Shown piece after piece: positions 34,429 to 43,304 of a DNA stretch of 64,000 nucleotides (positions are counted from its first letter, which is position 1; each line of letters begins with the position of its first letter). A program made the translations under genes and the position numbers. The notes beneath the pieces are model-generated. The model saw nothing but the letters and a program-made list of their open reading frames with translations. It did no database searches and was not told the DNA's origin. The DNA lies in NCBI RefSeq assembly GCF_012935325.2, contig NZ_JABBYG020000002.1, positions 659,358 through 723,357 of the forward strand, given 5' to 3'. Source of the stretch: Paenibacillus sp. PL91. Its GTDB lineage: Bacteria > Bacillota > Bacilli > Paenibacillales > Paenibacillaceae.

Positions 34429-34480
34429 AAAAAAAGTGGAGCCGCCTAAGGCCTGTCATGCAGCCTTGAGCAGCTCCGCT
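34429..34480 (-). terminator. Rho-independent terminator after the GH3 gene
   Basis: Long, partly mismatched stem with outer arms AGTGGAGC (34435-34442) and GCTCCGCT (34473-34480) and an inner AGGC/GCCT pairing, followed on the minus strand by seven T. It lies 26 bp past the GH3 stop. Confidence 0.8.
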
Positions 34481-34505
34481 CGTATGGTTTTAATGAAAGT
34501 TACGA

Positions 34506-37340
34506 TTATTGCACCTGAAAATAGCTCAGCTTCACGCTTCCTGTCAAGCCGATAACCAATTCGCCATCTTGCTTGATGCTTGGCAGCTCAATGCGAACGG
34601 TTTGCCATTCTTGCTCGCCGCTTGCAGCGACGGTGCAAGCGCCGATAACGCTACTCGCTGGGCTGCCAATCCGAAGTGTAAGCTCGCCGCCCTGCTCGCC
34701 GCCGCTAACGCGTGCTTCAAGCACAGAAGAACCACTCGACCAATCGATGTCCTTGAACTTGATCCAGCCTCCGGATTGCGACAGCCGAACGGCCGTGCCG
34801 CCCTCCTTGCTCTCGTCCAAATAAACATGGGCATAATCATCATAATTTTCCGCACGGGTTTGCTGCGACAGATTGCGTGGCGGAATCGTTTCGCCTTCGA
34901 TTGTGATTGTTCCGGACACCTTGACGTCAACGGATGAGCCGCCAGCCGCAAACGTATACTCCGCAGCCTCAAGGCAGAACCGGTCACGCGTTACGTCCCA
35001 AATCGCCAGCTCTTCCGCTGGCACGATTAATTGCACAGCCTTAGTCTCACCCGGCTGCAAAACAATGCGCGTAAAGCCGACCAGCTTCTTAAGCGGACGC
35101 TCCACCCTTGAGCCTTCTGTACGAACATATAATTGAACGACCTCATCCGCAGCAATGCCAGCTTCGTTCGTCACTTGCAGGTCAACGGTTACGCTGCCGT
35201 CAATGCTCGACGCGTTATTCGTTATTTCAAGCGGGCTATAGCGGAATGTACCGTAGCTGAGCCCGTAGCCAAACGGGTACAACGGCTCGCCGTCAAAATA
35301 CAAATACGTTCTTTTGCCTTTCAAAATGTCATAGTCCATCAGATCCGTCAGCTGCTCTTCAGATTTGTACCACGTCATGTTCAGCCGCCCCGCCGGCGAA
35401 TAGTCGCCAAACAGCACGTCAGCGATGGCGTTGCCAAGCTCTTGTCCGGCATGCGACAGGTATACAATCGCCGGTATTTTCTCGTTAACCGCGTTCAGCG
35501 CATACGGGTAGCTGCCGATGACGACAACAACCGTGTTCGGGTTAGCTGCAAATACAGCGCTTATCAATTCATTTTGCGATGCTGCAAGATCAAGGCTCGG
35601 TCGGTCGATCTCTTCCTTGCCGTTTATGAGCGGATTGTTGCCGACGAAGACGATCGCGGTTTCCGCCGCCTTCGCTGCTGCTACCGCTTCTGCGATGCCG
35701 TCTGTAATCACATCCTTAGTGAACAGCTCGTTCGCCCCGGCCTCAGCCGCTTCGGTAACTTGCAGCGAATCGGTTCCGCCGTTCGGAGCGGTTACGAGCT
35801 TGCCGTTCCATGTCCTTATCGCAAATTGATTATTCGATTGCTCGTCGAGCTTGAACACTTCCTTCACATACCAGCCGAAAGCTTCGCTTGCTGATGCTGC
35901 GATATTTACATCGTCGGCGCTTGTAAGCAGCTTGCCGGAGTTTTTGCTTTCGAGCGTAAAGCTGCCCCAGCCCCAATCGGTTACCTCAAACGTCTCGCCG
36001 GTCTCGGCTTTATCCGATTCGCCAGCCTGCAGGCGGCCTTCATTGTCCGCGTAAGCTTGCAAAGCCTTTCCATTTGCTGCCGATTTCAGTACGACGCGGT
36101 CGTTGCCGCTGCTGTACGAAACAGTCTTGCCAGACAGCTTGCTCTTAATGCCTTCAAGCGGCGTAACCTTGTAAGGAAGCGAACCGGAATACCAATCGCG
36201 GTATACGACATCGGCAAGCGGCCCGATAACGGCAACGCTGCTTAGCTTCTCTTTACTAAGAGGAAGGGCGTTGTTCTCATTCTTCAACAATACGATAGAT
36301 TCACGCGCTGCTTGCAGCGACAATTGACCATGCTCAGGCGCGCAAAGCTTGGATTCCGGTACGTTGGCGTACGGATTTTGATCTGCTGGATCAAACTCGC
36401 CCAAGCGGAAGCGCACGCGGAACGTATTGATGAGCGCTTTGTCCAAATGCTGCTCTGTTAGCAGTCCTTCTGCCAATGCCTCGCGGATCGCGGCGCAGGA
36501 TTTCTCTTTATCGTCCGTAATGCTGTCAATTCCGGCTTTGATCGCATGCGCCACCGCATCCTTGTATGAGTCGTAATAGTGATGATCGTTGACGATTCCG
36601 AGCAGGTCGCCTGCATCACTTACGATGAAGCCGTTCATGCCCCACTCCTCTTTCACCACTTTGTTTACATCCTCATGCAAAATAGTCGGCGTCCCATTGA
36701 CCGAATTGTACGAGGTCATCATGGAATGCGCGCCGCCCTTCACGAACGCCGGCTTAAACGCAGCTTGATAATACTCCTTCATGTTGCGTGGGTCGATGCT
36801 CGCCGAGCAGCTGCCGCGGTTAATTTCATTGTTATTGCCGATAAAATGCTTCAAGGTCGCTACCGCTTTGAAATAAAGCGGATGGTCGCCTTGAATGCCC
36901 TGGACAAGCGATGCCGTCAGCTCGCCCGTCAGCTTCGGATCTTCGCCGTAAGCTTCCTCTGTCCGGCCCCAGCGCGGATCACGCTCCATATCGACAGTAG
37001 GCGCCCATAGCGTCAAGCCATTAATGGCTGGATTGCGCTGAAAGTAAACGCGCGCCTCGTCGCCGATCACAGAGCCCACTTCCTTGAGCAGCACGGGATT
37101 CCACGTACAGCCAAGCCCAATCGGCTGCGGGAATGTCGTCGCTTCGCCGAGCCATGCCATGCCATGCGCCGCTTCTGTTCCGTGCTTGTATGGCTTAACG
37201 CCTAATCTCTCGATTTCAGGCTGATATTGAACCATCGAATCTATTTTCTCATCGAGCGTAAATCGCGATACAAGGTCGGTTACCCGCTCTTCAAGCGGAA
37301 GGGCGATATTTTCAAACGGAAAACGTGTATTGGTCGTCAT
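34506..37340 (-). CDS. GH3 beta-glycosidase with an inserted domain and C-terminal carbohydrate-binding domain
   Basis: 944 residues, longer than the usual 700-800. The GH3 TIM barrel (about 1-300) has AAHGMAWLGEATTFPQPIGL and GFIVSDAGDLLGI with the nucleophile aspartate. The second domain is split by an insert at about 412-545 (VVLKSAANGKALQAY ... ITDGI) whose repeated LxSxxxGKxL pattern suggests a beta-trefoil rather than the usual PA14 domain. A fibronectin III-like domain (about 733-797) and a CBM6-like domain (about 815-944, RAENYDDYAHVYLDESKEGG ... LSYFQVQ) follow. No signal peptide. Probable beta-glucosidase or beta-xylosidase; exact specificity cannot be read. The next gene upstream is the GH95 gene, 15 bp away. 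Confidence 0.9.
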   Translation of the reverse strand: MTTNTRFPFENIALPLEERVTDLVSRFTLDEKIDSMVQYQPEIERLGVKPYKHGTEAAHGMAWLGEATTFPQPIGLGCTWNPVLLKEVGSVIGDEARVYFQRNPAINGLTLWAPTVDMERDPRWGRTEEAYGEDPKLTGELTASLVQGIQGDHPLYFKAVATLKHFIGNNNEINRGSCSASIDPRNMKEYYQAAFKPAFVKGGAHSMMTSYNSVNGTPTILHEDVNKVVKEEWGMNGFIVSDAGDLLGIVNDHHYYDSYKDAVAHAIKAGIDSITDDKEKSCAAIREALAEGLLTEQHLDKALINTFRVRFRLGEFDPADQNPYANVPESKLCAPEHGQLSLQAARESIVLLKNENNALPLSKEKLSSVAVIGPLADVVYRDWYSGSLPYKVTPLEGIKSKLSGKTVSYSSGNDRVVLKSAANGKALQAYADNEGRLQAGESDKAETGETFEVTDWGWGSFTLESKNSGKLLTSADDVNIAASASEAFGWYVKEVFKLDEQSNNQFAIRTWNGKLVTAPNGGTDSLQVTEAAEAGANELFTKDVITDGIAEAVAAAKAAETAIVFVGNNPLINGKEEIDRPSLDLAASQNELISAVFAANPNTVVVVIGSYPYALNAVNEKIPAIVYLSHAGQELGNAIADVLFGDYSPAGRLNMTWYKSEEQLTDLMDYDILKGKRTYLYFDGEPLYPFGYGLSYGTFRYSPLEITNNASSIDGSVTVDLQVTNEAGIAADEVVQLYVRTEGSRVERPLKKLVGFTRIVLQPGETKAVQLIVPAEELAIWDVTRDRFCLEAAEYTFAAGGSSVDVKVSGTITIEGETIPPRNLSQQTRAENYDDYAHVYLDESKEGGTAVRLSQSGGWIKFKDIDWSSGSSVLEARVSGGEQGGELTLRIGSPASSVIGACTVAASGEQEWQTVRIELPSIKQDGELVIGLTGSVKLSYFQVQ

Positions 37341-37355
37341 TATGGTTACTTCCCT

Positions 37356-39731
37356 TCAGTTCGTTATCGTAGTGATGCTGTACCATTCGTTTTTGCTCGT
37401 TGGAAAAGGCGCCGATGCGTCAATGGCTGTGCCGTCGGAAGCATGAACCGCGAACGCTTCCTTGGAACGCAGGCTGCAAGGCAAGCCATGCGTGGAAAGT
37501 ATTCTGCCGTTGATTAGCTTGCCGTCCCTCCACTCGATATCAACGATGAAGCCGCCGCGAGCCTTGATTCCTTTTATATAGCCGCTTGGCCAAGCCGCCG
37601 GTAGCGCGGGCAGAAGCTCTATGCCGTTCAAATGGCTTTGCAGCAGCAGCTCCGCAATACCTGCCGCTCCGCCAAAGTTTCCGTCGATTTGAAAAGGCGG
37701 ATGATCATCAAACAAATTCGGATGCGTCGAGCGTGCGAGCAGCGTATGAATGAATCGGTATGCCGACTCTGGCTCCTTCAGCCGCGCATACAGATTGATT
37801 AGCCATGCGCAGCTCCAGCCCGTATGGCCTCCGCCGTTCTTAATGCGGCTCTCTAGCGACAACCGTCCAGCTTCAACAAGCTCCGGCGTTTCTTCTTGAT
37901 TGATCGTCGTACCTGGATATAAGCCGTATAAGTGCGAGACATGGCGATGGCCCGGCTCATGCTCTTTGAAGTGCTCGTGCCATTCCTGCAATAAGCCGTC
38001 AGGTGCGATTTGCAGTGACGGAAGCTTGCTTCTCGCAGCGGCGAGCCGCTCCGCAAATGCTTCATCATGCTGCAGCAGGCTTGCAGCCGTTATACAGTGC
38101 TCAAACAATTCGCCGATTAGCGTAATGTCCATGGCAGACGATTCCGCTACGCTGCTCGCTTCGCCCTCCGCGGTTAGAAATTTATTTTCCGGCGAGGTAG
38201 AAGGCGAAGTCATAAGCAATCCTTCTTCGTTTTCCTGCAGCCAGTCCAAGCAAAACAACGCAGCGCCTTTCATAAGGGGATAGGCTTTCTCCTTCAGAAA
38301 ATGCTCATTCGGATTATACAAATAATGCTCCCACAAATGCTGCGTCAGCCATACGCCGCCAAGCGGCCAGAATGCCCAGCTTGGATGTCCGGCAGTCGGC
38401 GTCGACGTCCGCCATAAGTCTACATTGTGATGCGCAACCCAGCCTGCGCTGTTGTAATGAATGGCGGCTGTCCGCGCACCTGTCTCGCTAAGCTCCTCTA
38501 TGAGCTGGAACAGAGGCTCATGGCATTCGCTCAAATTTCCTGACTCGGCGGGCCAATAGTTCATCTGTGTATTGATGTTGGTCGTATAATCGCTGTTCCA
38601 CGGCGGCTGCACCCGGTCATTCCAAATGCCCTGAAGATTAGCCGGCTGCGTACCTGGACGCGAGCTCGCCATAAGCAGGTAGCGGCCATATTGGAAATAT
38701 AACGCTTCCAGCTGCGGGTCCTGCTCTCCTCTTTTATAAGCTTCGAGCCGCTCGTCAGTCGGCAGCAGAGCATTAGGCGTTTGTCCTAATTGGATATCTA
38801 CACGCTGGATCAAACGGCGATGATCTTCAACATGGCGCTCTCGCAGCTCTTCATAGCTATGTGCAAGAGCCGCTTCCAGCACGAGGTTGTTTTGCATGCT
38901 TACCACTGCCTCATTCATTGCTGGCTGACGATCAAAACCTTCAAAGCTCGTTGCCGCGCTTAACAGAAAGGTAGCCGTACGGGCACCGCGTATCTTTAGT
39001 TTGTTATCCTCGCTTACCGAGACCTCGCCACCGTCTATCTTCACGAGAAGCTTAGTCTGGAACGTAATGCCGCGATCCTGCTCATATTGGACAGCCATTG
39101 GGTGATCGCCCATATAATTGTCCGCGACATGGCTCGGACATCGTCCGTGCAGCACGATTGAATTGCTATCCTGCGATGATAGCTCAAACAGCACCGAAGC
39201 TTGCAGCGATGCCGTCAGCTCAAGAAGCTCGTCCCCCTCCGCTTCATATCGTGCGCAAAGCACTTGATCAACTGCGCTTACAAACATCTCGCGCATAAAT
39301 GCGGTCTGACCGACCTGGAACCGAGTCGAAGCGATCCCCGCATCGATATCAAGCTTGCGAATATACTGTTCCGGCTGGTCATTCTTCTGAGCAAAATGCT
39401 GCTCAACGTACCAGTCTCCCATCGGCTGATAGGATTCGGTATTCGTTCCGAGCATTTTCGCCTCGATGAGCTGCTCTGCCTGAACGAATCGTTTCTCCGC
39501 GATCAATTCCCGAGCGCGCTTCAAATAACGCAGCGCCTCGTAATTATTAGTATCGCGGGGAAAGCCCGACCACAGCGTATCCTCGTTTAATTGAATACGT
39601 TCCCTTTTCACGCCGCCAAAAACCATGCCGCCTATTCGGCCATTGCCGATCGGCAGCGCCTCTTCCCATCTCGAAGCCGGCTGCTTGTACCAAAGGTTCA
39701 GCGGATGCATTTGCTCTGCTTGATTTGTCAT
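37356..39731 (-). CDS. GH95 family glycosidase (alpha-L-fucosidase or alpha-L-galactosidase type)
   Basis: 791 residues, normal for GH95. N-terminal motif LPIGNGRIGGMVFGGVKRER; the active-site run NINTQMNYWPAESGNLSECH around 384-403 holds the two conserved asparagines; TSPSTSPENKFL holds the glutamate; PPFQIDGNFGGAAGIAELLL holds the aspartate. The family removes alpha-1,2-linked L-fucose or L-galactose by inversion, for example from xyloglucan. No signal peptide. AGGAGA precedes the ATG. It is upstream of the GH3 gene, probably co-transcribed. Confidence 0.9.
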   Translation of the reverse strand: MTNQAEQMHPLNLWYKQPASRWEEALPIGNGRIGGMVFGGVKRERIQLNEDTLWSGFPRDTNNYEALRYLKRARELIAEKRFVQAEQLIEAKMLGTNTESYQPMGDWYVEQHFAQKNDQPEQYIRKLDIDAGIASTRFQVGQTAFMREMFVSAVDQVLCARYEAEGDELLELTASLQASVLFELSSQDSNSIVLHGRCPSHVADNYMGDHPMAVQYEQDRGITFQTKLLVKIDGGEVSVSEDNKLKIRGARTATFLLSAATSFEGFDRQPAMNEAVVSMQNNLVLEAALAHSYEELRERHVEDHRRLIQRVDIQLGQTPNALLPTDERLEAYKRGEQDPQLEALYFQYGRYLLMASSRPGTQPANLQGIWNDRVQPPWNSDYTTNINTQMNYWPAESGNLSECHEPLFQLIEELSETGARTAAIHYNSAGWVAHHNVDLWRTSTPTAGHPSWAFWPLGGVWLTQHLWEHYLYNPNEHFLKEKAYPLMKGAALFCLDWLQENEEGLLMTSPSTSPENKFLTAEGEASSVAESSAMDITLIGELFEHCITAASLLQHDEAFAERLAAARSKLPSLQIAPDGLLQEWHEHFKEHEPGHRHVSHLYGLYPGTTINQEETPELVEAGRLSLESRIKNGGGHTGWSCAWLINLYARLKEPESAYRFIHTLLARSTHPNLFDDHPPFQIDGNFGGAAGIAELLLQSHLNGIELLPALPAAWPSGYIKGIKARGGFIVDIEWRDGKLINGRILSTHGLPCSLRSKEAFAVHASDGTAIDASAPFPTSKNEWYSITTITN

Positions 39732-39902
39732 ATGTTCGGTCTCCTGTTTTAAAAAAACGGTTATGGTTATTATCCATCATAACGGAATAGTCGTCTTGTA
39801 CAGTACCCATCAGATTTCATGCAAAATCATATAAAAATTAGCGCTTGTTTGCGGTAACGGTTAAATTGCCGAATTTTTCGGGAGGCTGCTAGTAACCTAA
39901 AT

Positions 39903-39948
39903 AAAAAAATGGTTGAGCAGGCTCTCCCAAGCGCTCAACCATTTTTTT
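39903..39948. terminator. Bidirectional rho-independent terminator
   Basis: AAAAAAATGGTTGAGC (39903-39918) pairs with GCTCAACCATTTTTTT (39933-39948), giving A- and T-runs on both flanks. It ends the isomerase-dehydrogenase operon before the GH95 gene. Confidence 0.9.
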
Positions 39949-39956
39949 GTTCCGTT

Positions 39957-40793
39957 TTAAAGCTCTGCTGCGCCAAATACTTTATCAAAGCCAGCCTTAG
40001 AGCGCTGAATAAGCTCTTCCGGCGATTGCGATGGCGCCTCTGCCGTTAAGATCTCCTGCGACACAGCGCCTTTGTAACCGATTCGATCAAGCGCCTGTAG
40101 GAAGCCCACTAGATCAATAACGCCCTCGCCCGGATAAATGCGGCCATTATCGAGCGCTTCCTCCACCGGCACGTTTGGCGCGTCATTAATATGAACATGC
40201 ACGATCTGATCGGCACGTAGCGCTTCGATATCGGCAATGGTCAATTCGTTCGTATACCAGTGGTACGCATCAAACAACAACCCAACATTGCTTTCGCCTA
40301 TTGCGTCAATCCACTCCAGCGTCTCCTCAAGCGTCCAAATGAACGGATTTGCCCAGCGCGTACGCAAATGGTGAGGACCGACGAATTCAAGGCCGAGGCG
40401 AATGCCGTAAGCGCCAAGAATTTGTGCGCAAGTACGCAATCGGCGTGTTGCCAGTGCCATAAAGCGTGCGGCTTTCAAATCCGTGGATGGCAAAATGTAC
40501 GTGCAGCAGCTCGTGCATCCAAGCGCAGCCGCAGCGGCAGCAGAAGCCGCGAGCTTTTCCAAGCCTTCCAGAAAAGCCTCTTCCGTCGTTCTCCATTCTA
40601 CTGGCAGACCGATCGAGCCGATAACTACGCCGTTCTTGGCAAGCAGCTCGCGTGCCTGTTCAACCCCATGACGCTCGATTAGAGATCCAGCATCCAAATC
40701 TACTGCCTGAAACCCATTTGCGCCAGCGAGTTCAATAAAACGCTCATCACTTTCTATACGGCCAAGCCCTGCTCCGGTTAGTCCTCTTAACAT
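39957..40793 (-). CDS. Sugar phosphate isomerase/epimerase, TIM-barrel
   Basis: 278 residues of the xylose-isomerase-like TIM-barrel family. Metal-ligand regions are visible: LGLEFVGPHHLR, VGLLFDAYHWYTNE, DQIVHVHINDAPN and YKGAVSQEILTAE. Family members isomerise or epimerise free or oxidised sugars and inositols. AAGGAGG precedes the ATG at 40793. It is 29 bp downstream of a Gfo/Idh/MocA dehydrogenase, a pairing frequent in sugar or inositol catabolism. The substrate is unknown. Confidence 0.87.
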   Translation of the reverse strand: MLRGLTGAGLGRIESDERFIELAGANGFQAVDLDAGSLIERHGVEQARELLAKNGVVIGSIGLPVEWRTTEEAFLEGLEKLAASAAAAAALGCTSCCTYILPSTDLKAARFMALATRRLRTCAQILGAYGIRLGLEFVGPHHLRTRWANPFIWTLEETLEWIDAIGESNVGLLFDAYHWYTNELTIADIEALRADQIVHVHINDAPNVPVEEALDNGRIYPGEGVIDLVGFLQALDRIGYKGAVSQEILTAEAPSQSPEELIQRSKAGFDKVFGAAEL

Positions 40794-40822
40794 GCGGTTT
40801 CCTCCTTATACCTTCAATGAGA

Positions 40823-41902
40823 TTAGTCTAAATTCCAATCCAGCTTCACTTCATTGCCCGTACGGGACGATTCATAGATCGCATCCAGCACAAGGTTGTT
40901 CGTAAAACCAGTCAGTGCGGAAGTAATCGGCTGCTTGCCCTCGCGAATACATGCCAGGAAGTGACGGCTTAGACGCGTGCGTTCACCTTCATCGTTGTCG
41001 GGCTTGCGCAGCACCGTTTCGATCGGACGATCAAACTTCTCTGTCAGCAGCTTGCCCTCAGCTCCGCGGTAGCTTGCGCCACCCTCTGAGCCCATCACAT
41101 GAATGAACGGCGTATTATCTGTATCCATGTGGACGGCCCAGCTAACTTCAAGCGAAAGCGTGCTGCCGTCTTCCATTTTGATCAAGGCGGTTGCCAGATC
41201 CTCTACATCGTAAGCACCGTTCCAATTCGGCGTACCCCAAGTGCCGATCCCTTTGCGGCTTGGGCCAAACTCGGCATAGGTTGCCCCGTACACGGATACC
41301 GGCTTTGGATTGCCCATCAAGTACAGCGCAAGATCCAGCATATGTACGCCGATATCGATAAGCGGGCCGCCGCCCGATTGATCCATTTGTGTAAACCATG
41401 TGCCCCAGCCCGGAATGCCTTTGCGGCGGAACCAGCCGGTTTTTGCCGTATATATTTTGCCAAGCTCGCCGCGGTCGATTTGCTCTTTAATTTGCATCGG
41501 CACCGATTCCCAGCGCATTTGATGGCCAACCATTACAACACGATCGGAAGCTTGGCTTGCTTTCAAAATTTGACGTGCCGCCTCGCCGTTGATGCCCATT
41601 GGCTTTTCGAGCAGAACATGCTTGCCAGCAGCCAATGCTTGCAGCGCAAGCGGAGCATGGTGCTGGTTAGGCACACCGATAATAATCGCATCTACGTCGG
41701 CGCGCTGAATAAGCTCTTCTGCCGAATTGACTACGTTTGCGATGCCGTATTGCTTCGCCCGCTCTACCGCTAGAGGCAAGAAAGCATCGGTTATTGCGGT
41801 AATGACGCATTCGTCGCCTAGCTTCGAAAATTGTCCTGCATGAACATTGCCGATATTGCCTGCGCCGATAATGCCGATTCTAATTTTGTTCTCAACGGTC
41901 AC
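40823..41902 (-). CDS. Gfo/Idh/MocA family oxidoreductase
   Basis: 359 residues starting at GTG 41902 after GGAGG. Rossmann fold at the start (RIGIIGAGNIGNVHAGQFSK), then VLLEKPMGINGEAARQI with the catalytic EKP lysine at about 97, and the helical GGGPLIDIGVHMLDLALYLM containing the conserved acid and histidine. The enzymes oxidise sugars or cyclitols with NAD(P). It is encoded with the isomerase next to the divergent AraC regulator. Confidence 0.9.
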   Translation of the reverse strand: MTVENKIRIGIIGAGNIGNVHAGQFSKLGDECVITAITDAFLPLAVERAKQYGIANVVNSAEELIQRADVDAIIIGVPNQHHAPLALQALAAGKHVLLEKPMGINGEAARQILKASQASDRVVMVGHQMRWESVPMQIKEQIDRGELGKIYTAKTGWFRRKGIPGWGTWFTQMDQSGGGPLIDIGVHMLDLALYLMGNPKPVSVYGATYAEFGPSRKGIGTWGTPNWNGAYDVEDLATALIKMEDGSTLSLEVSWAVHMDTDNTPFIHVMGSEGGASYRGAEGKLLTEKFDRPIETVLRKPDNDEGERTRLSRHFLACIREGKQPITSALTGFTNNLVLDAIYESSRTGNEVKLDWNLD

Positions 41903-41934
41903 TGGATTTCCTCCTAAAATGTTGGACTAACATC

Positions 41935-41967
41935 GCAAGCATTCGAATTCGCATTCGCTAACGCTTG
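41935..41967. promoter_or_regulatory. Repeat-containing divergent promoter region between dehydrogenase and AraC genes
   Basis: Two GCATTCG repeats (41939-41945 and 41951-41957) lie inside a CAAGC...GCTTG inverted pair (41936-41940, 41963-41967), between divergent start codons at 41902 and 42058. This is where an AraC regulator would be expected to bind. Confidence 0.35.
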
Positions 41968-42057
41968 ATCATGATATTTATGTTAAAATAAACGGGATCA
42001 GAAATCGTGCTTGTTTTTCGATAAAAGTCTCAGTTTTTCGGAGGAATCCATTATTTC

Positions 42058-42939
42058 ATGACTTACATACCCGATTATTTGAAAACGTATCCAAATATGA
42101 ACACATCCTCCCCTCTTCATATTAGCTTGAACCGGCTTTATCATGGCTTCCGCCCGCATCGTCACGATTTTTTGGAATTTTCTTATGTCGTCGACGGGAG
42201 AGGCTCCGAATCGATCAATGATGCCAAGCATCAAATGCTGCCAGGCACGTTTACCTTCGTGCTGCCCTACCAGGTGCATGAGCTATTTACGGAGCCGGGC
42301 AGCACCTTGGTGCTGTATAATTGTATGTTCAGCATGGATTTGTTGATGGAGCCAGGCCAAGAAACCGGTCTTATGGACTTAATTGCCCAAAATATGCTGC
42401 CGCCCTTCATTCAGCTAAGCGGTGCTGACAATGAACGCATGAAGCATTTAATTGAAGATATGTATCAAGAATACACTGGGCAGGAGCCATGGCGCCGTAC
42501 GATGCTGCAGGTGCGATTAAAGGAAATATTAGCCTGCTTCGACCGCTATCGCCGAAAAGCCGCGCCTTCTGCAGAAGTATTGACGCCCATCTCGAGGTCC
42601 AGCGCATCGGTATGGCCGATCATTCATTATATCCACCGCCATTATCAGGATGAGATCGCGCTCTCCGATCTTGCGAGCCGCTTCTCGCTCAGCGTATCGC
42701 GCATAAGTGAGGTCATTAAGCAGACGACAGGTCAGACCTTCGTCCACTTTCTGCATGATTTGCGCTTGCGCCATGCTTGCAGCCTGCTCGTCTCAACTGA
42801 TATGAGCGTCGCCGAAATCGCGCTTGAGGTCGGTTATGGCTCCTACAAAACGTTCTCCCGTATCTTTCGCGAGACGAAAGGCGTCGTGCCGAAGGACTAC
42901 CGTAAAACGAAGTTAAATCAGGAGAAGCTTAGCCAATAG
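42058..42939 (+). CDS. AraC family transcriptional regulator with N-terminal cupin
   Basis: 293 residues. The N-terminal part is a cupin-like sugar-binding domain (HRHDFLEFSYVVDGRGSESI, then LPGTFTFVLPYQVHELFTEP). The C-terminal part has two helix-turn-helix motifs (DLASRFSLSVSRISEVIKQT and MSVAEIALEVGYGSYKTFSR). It is divergent from the dehydrogenase-isomerase operon, whose promoter it probably controls in response to a sugar. Confidence 0.88.
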   Translation: MTYIPDYLKTYPNMNTSSPLHISLNRLYHGFRPHRHDFLEFSYVVDGRGSESINDAKHQMLPGTFTFVLPYQVHELFTEPGSTLVLYNCMFSMDLLMEPGQETGLMDLIAQNMLPPFIQLSGADNERMKHLIEDMYQEYTGQEPWRRTMLQVRLKEILACFDRYRRKAAPSAEVLTPISRSSASVWPIIHYIHRHYQDEIALSDLASRFSLSVSRISEVIKQTTGQTFVHFLHDLRLRHACSLLVSTDMSVAEIALEVGYGSYKTFSRIFRETKGVVPKDYRKTKLNQEKLSQ

Positions 42940-42963
42940 CCTTTTACCTTCCGTTTGAAAATG

Positions 42964-43013
42964 AGCAAGGGCTGCCTACTGTAGATCTTTCTACATGCGA
43001 GGCAGCCCTTGCT
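42964..43013. terminator. Strong hairpin between convergent genes
   Basis: A 14-bp perfect stem AGCAAGGGCTGCCT (42964-42977) and AGGCAGCCCTTGCT (43000-43013), with an inner TGTAGA/TCTACA hairpin. It serves the AraC gene and the small gene from opposite sides. T-runs are weak, so terminator function is likely but not certain. Confidence 0.7.
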
Positions 43014-43024
43014 CTGTTATGTGT

Positions 43025-43111
43025 TTAATTGAAAATAGACAAAACCACGAATAAGATGGCTAGCAATACGTAAATGACAAGCGATATGATCATTAAAGTC
43101 CGCTTACTCAC
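43025..43111 (-). CDS. 28-residue single-span membrane peptide (small protein, paralogue of 24171-24266)
   Basis: Found by eye. The start is a GTG at 43111 with GGGAGGGG nine bases upstream. The peptide is a short basic head (SKRT) followed by LMIISLVIYVLLAILFVVLS, ending IFN. It is a single membrane span. The ribosome-binding region (GAGGGGAGTAGCGCT) nearly repeats that of the 31-residue gene at 24171-24266, and the peptides share a K-R head, LV-x-YVLL and an LF/FV tail. A hairpin follows the stop. It lies downstream of the MFS gene in the same direction. Function unknown. Confidence 0.55.
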   Translation of the reverse strand: MSKRTLMIISLVIYVLLAILFVVLSIFN

Positions 43112-43304
43112 AGCGCTACTCCCCTCCCAGCACCGATTAGGCTATACACCATTATTGTATGTGCATGGGGACAACGCGGAAATTGTCCAGTTGAGAAAAT
43201 GGAGGCTCTTTGTCTCATCCTCTTGGAGGACGATTACGCCCTTCCTTCTTATCCTTATGCTTCCCAGCTTGTGACGAATGCCTTACAAGCCCGCCCTTCC
43301 TTGG

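Larger units (their letters stand above)
42940..43304. other. 365-bp region between AraC and MFS genes, with a hairpin and a small gene
   Basis: It holds a long hairpin (42964-43013), a 28-codon small gene (43025-43111) and, upstream of that gene, an inverted repeat GGACAA/TTGTCC (43169-43174, 43183-43188). Nothing else was identified. Confidence 0.55.
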
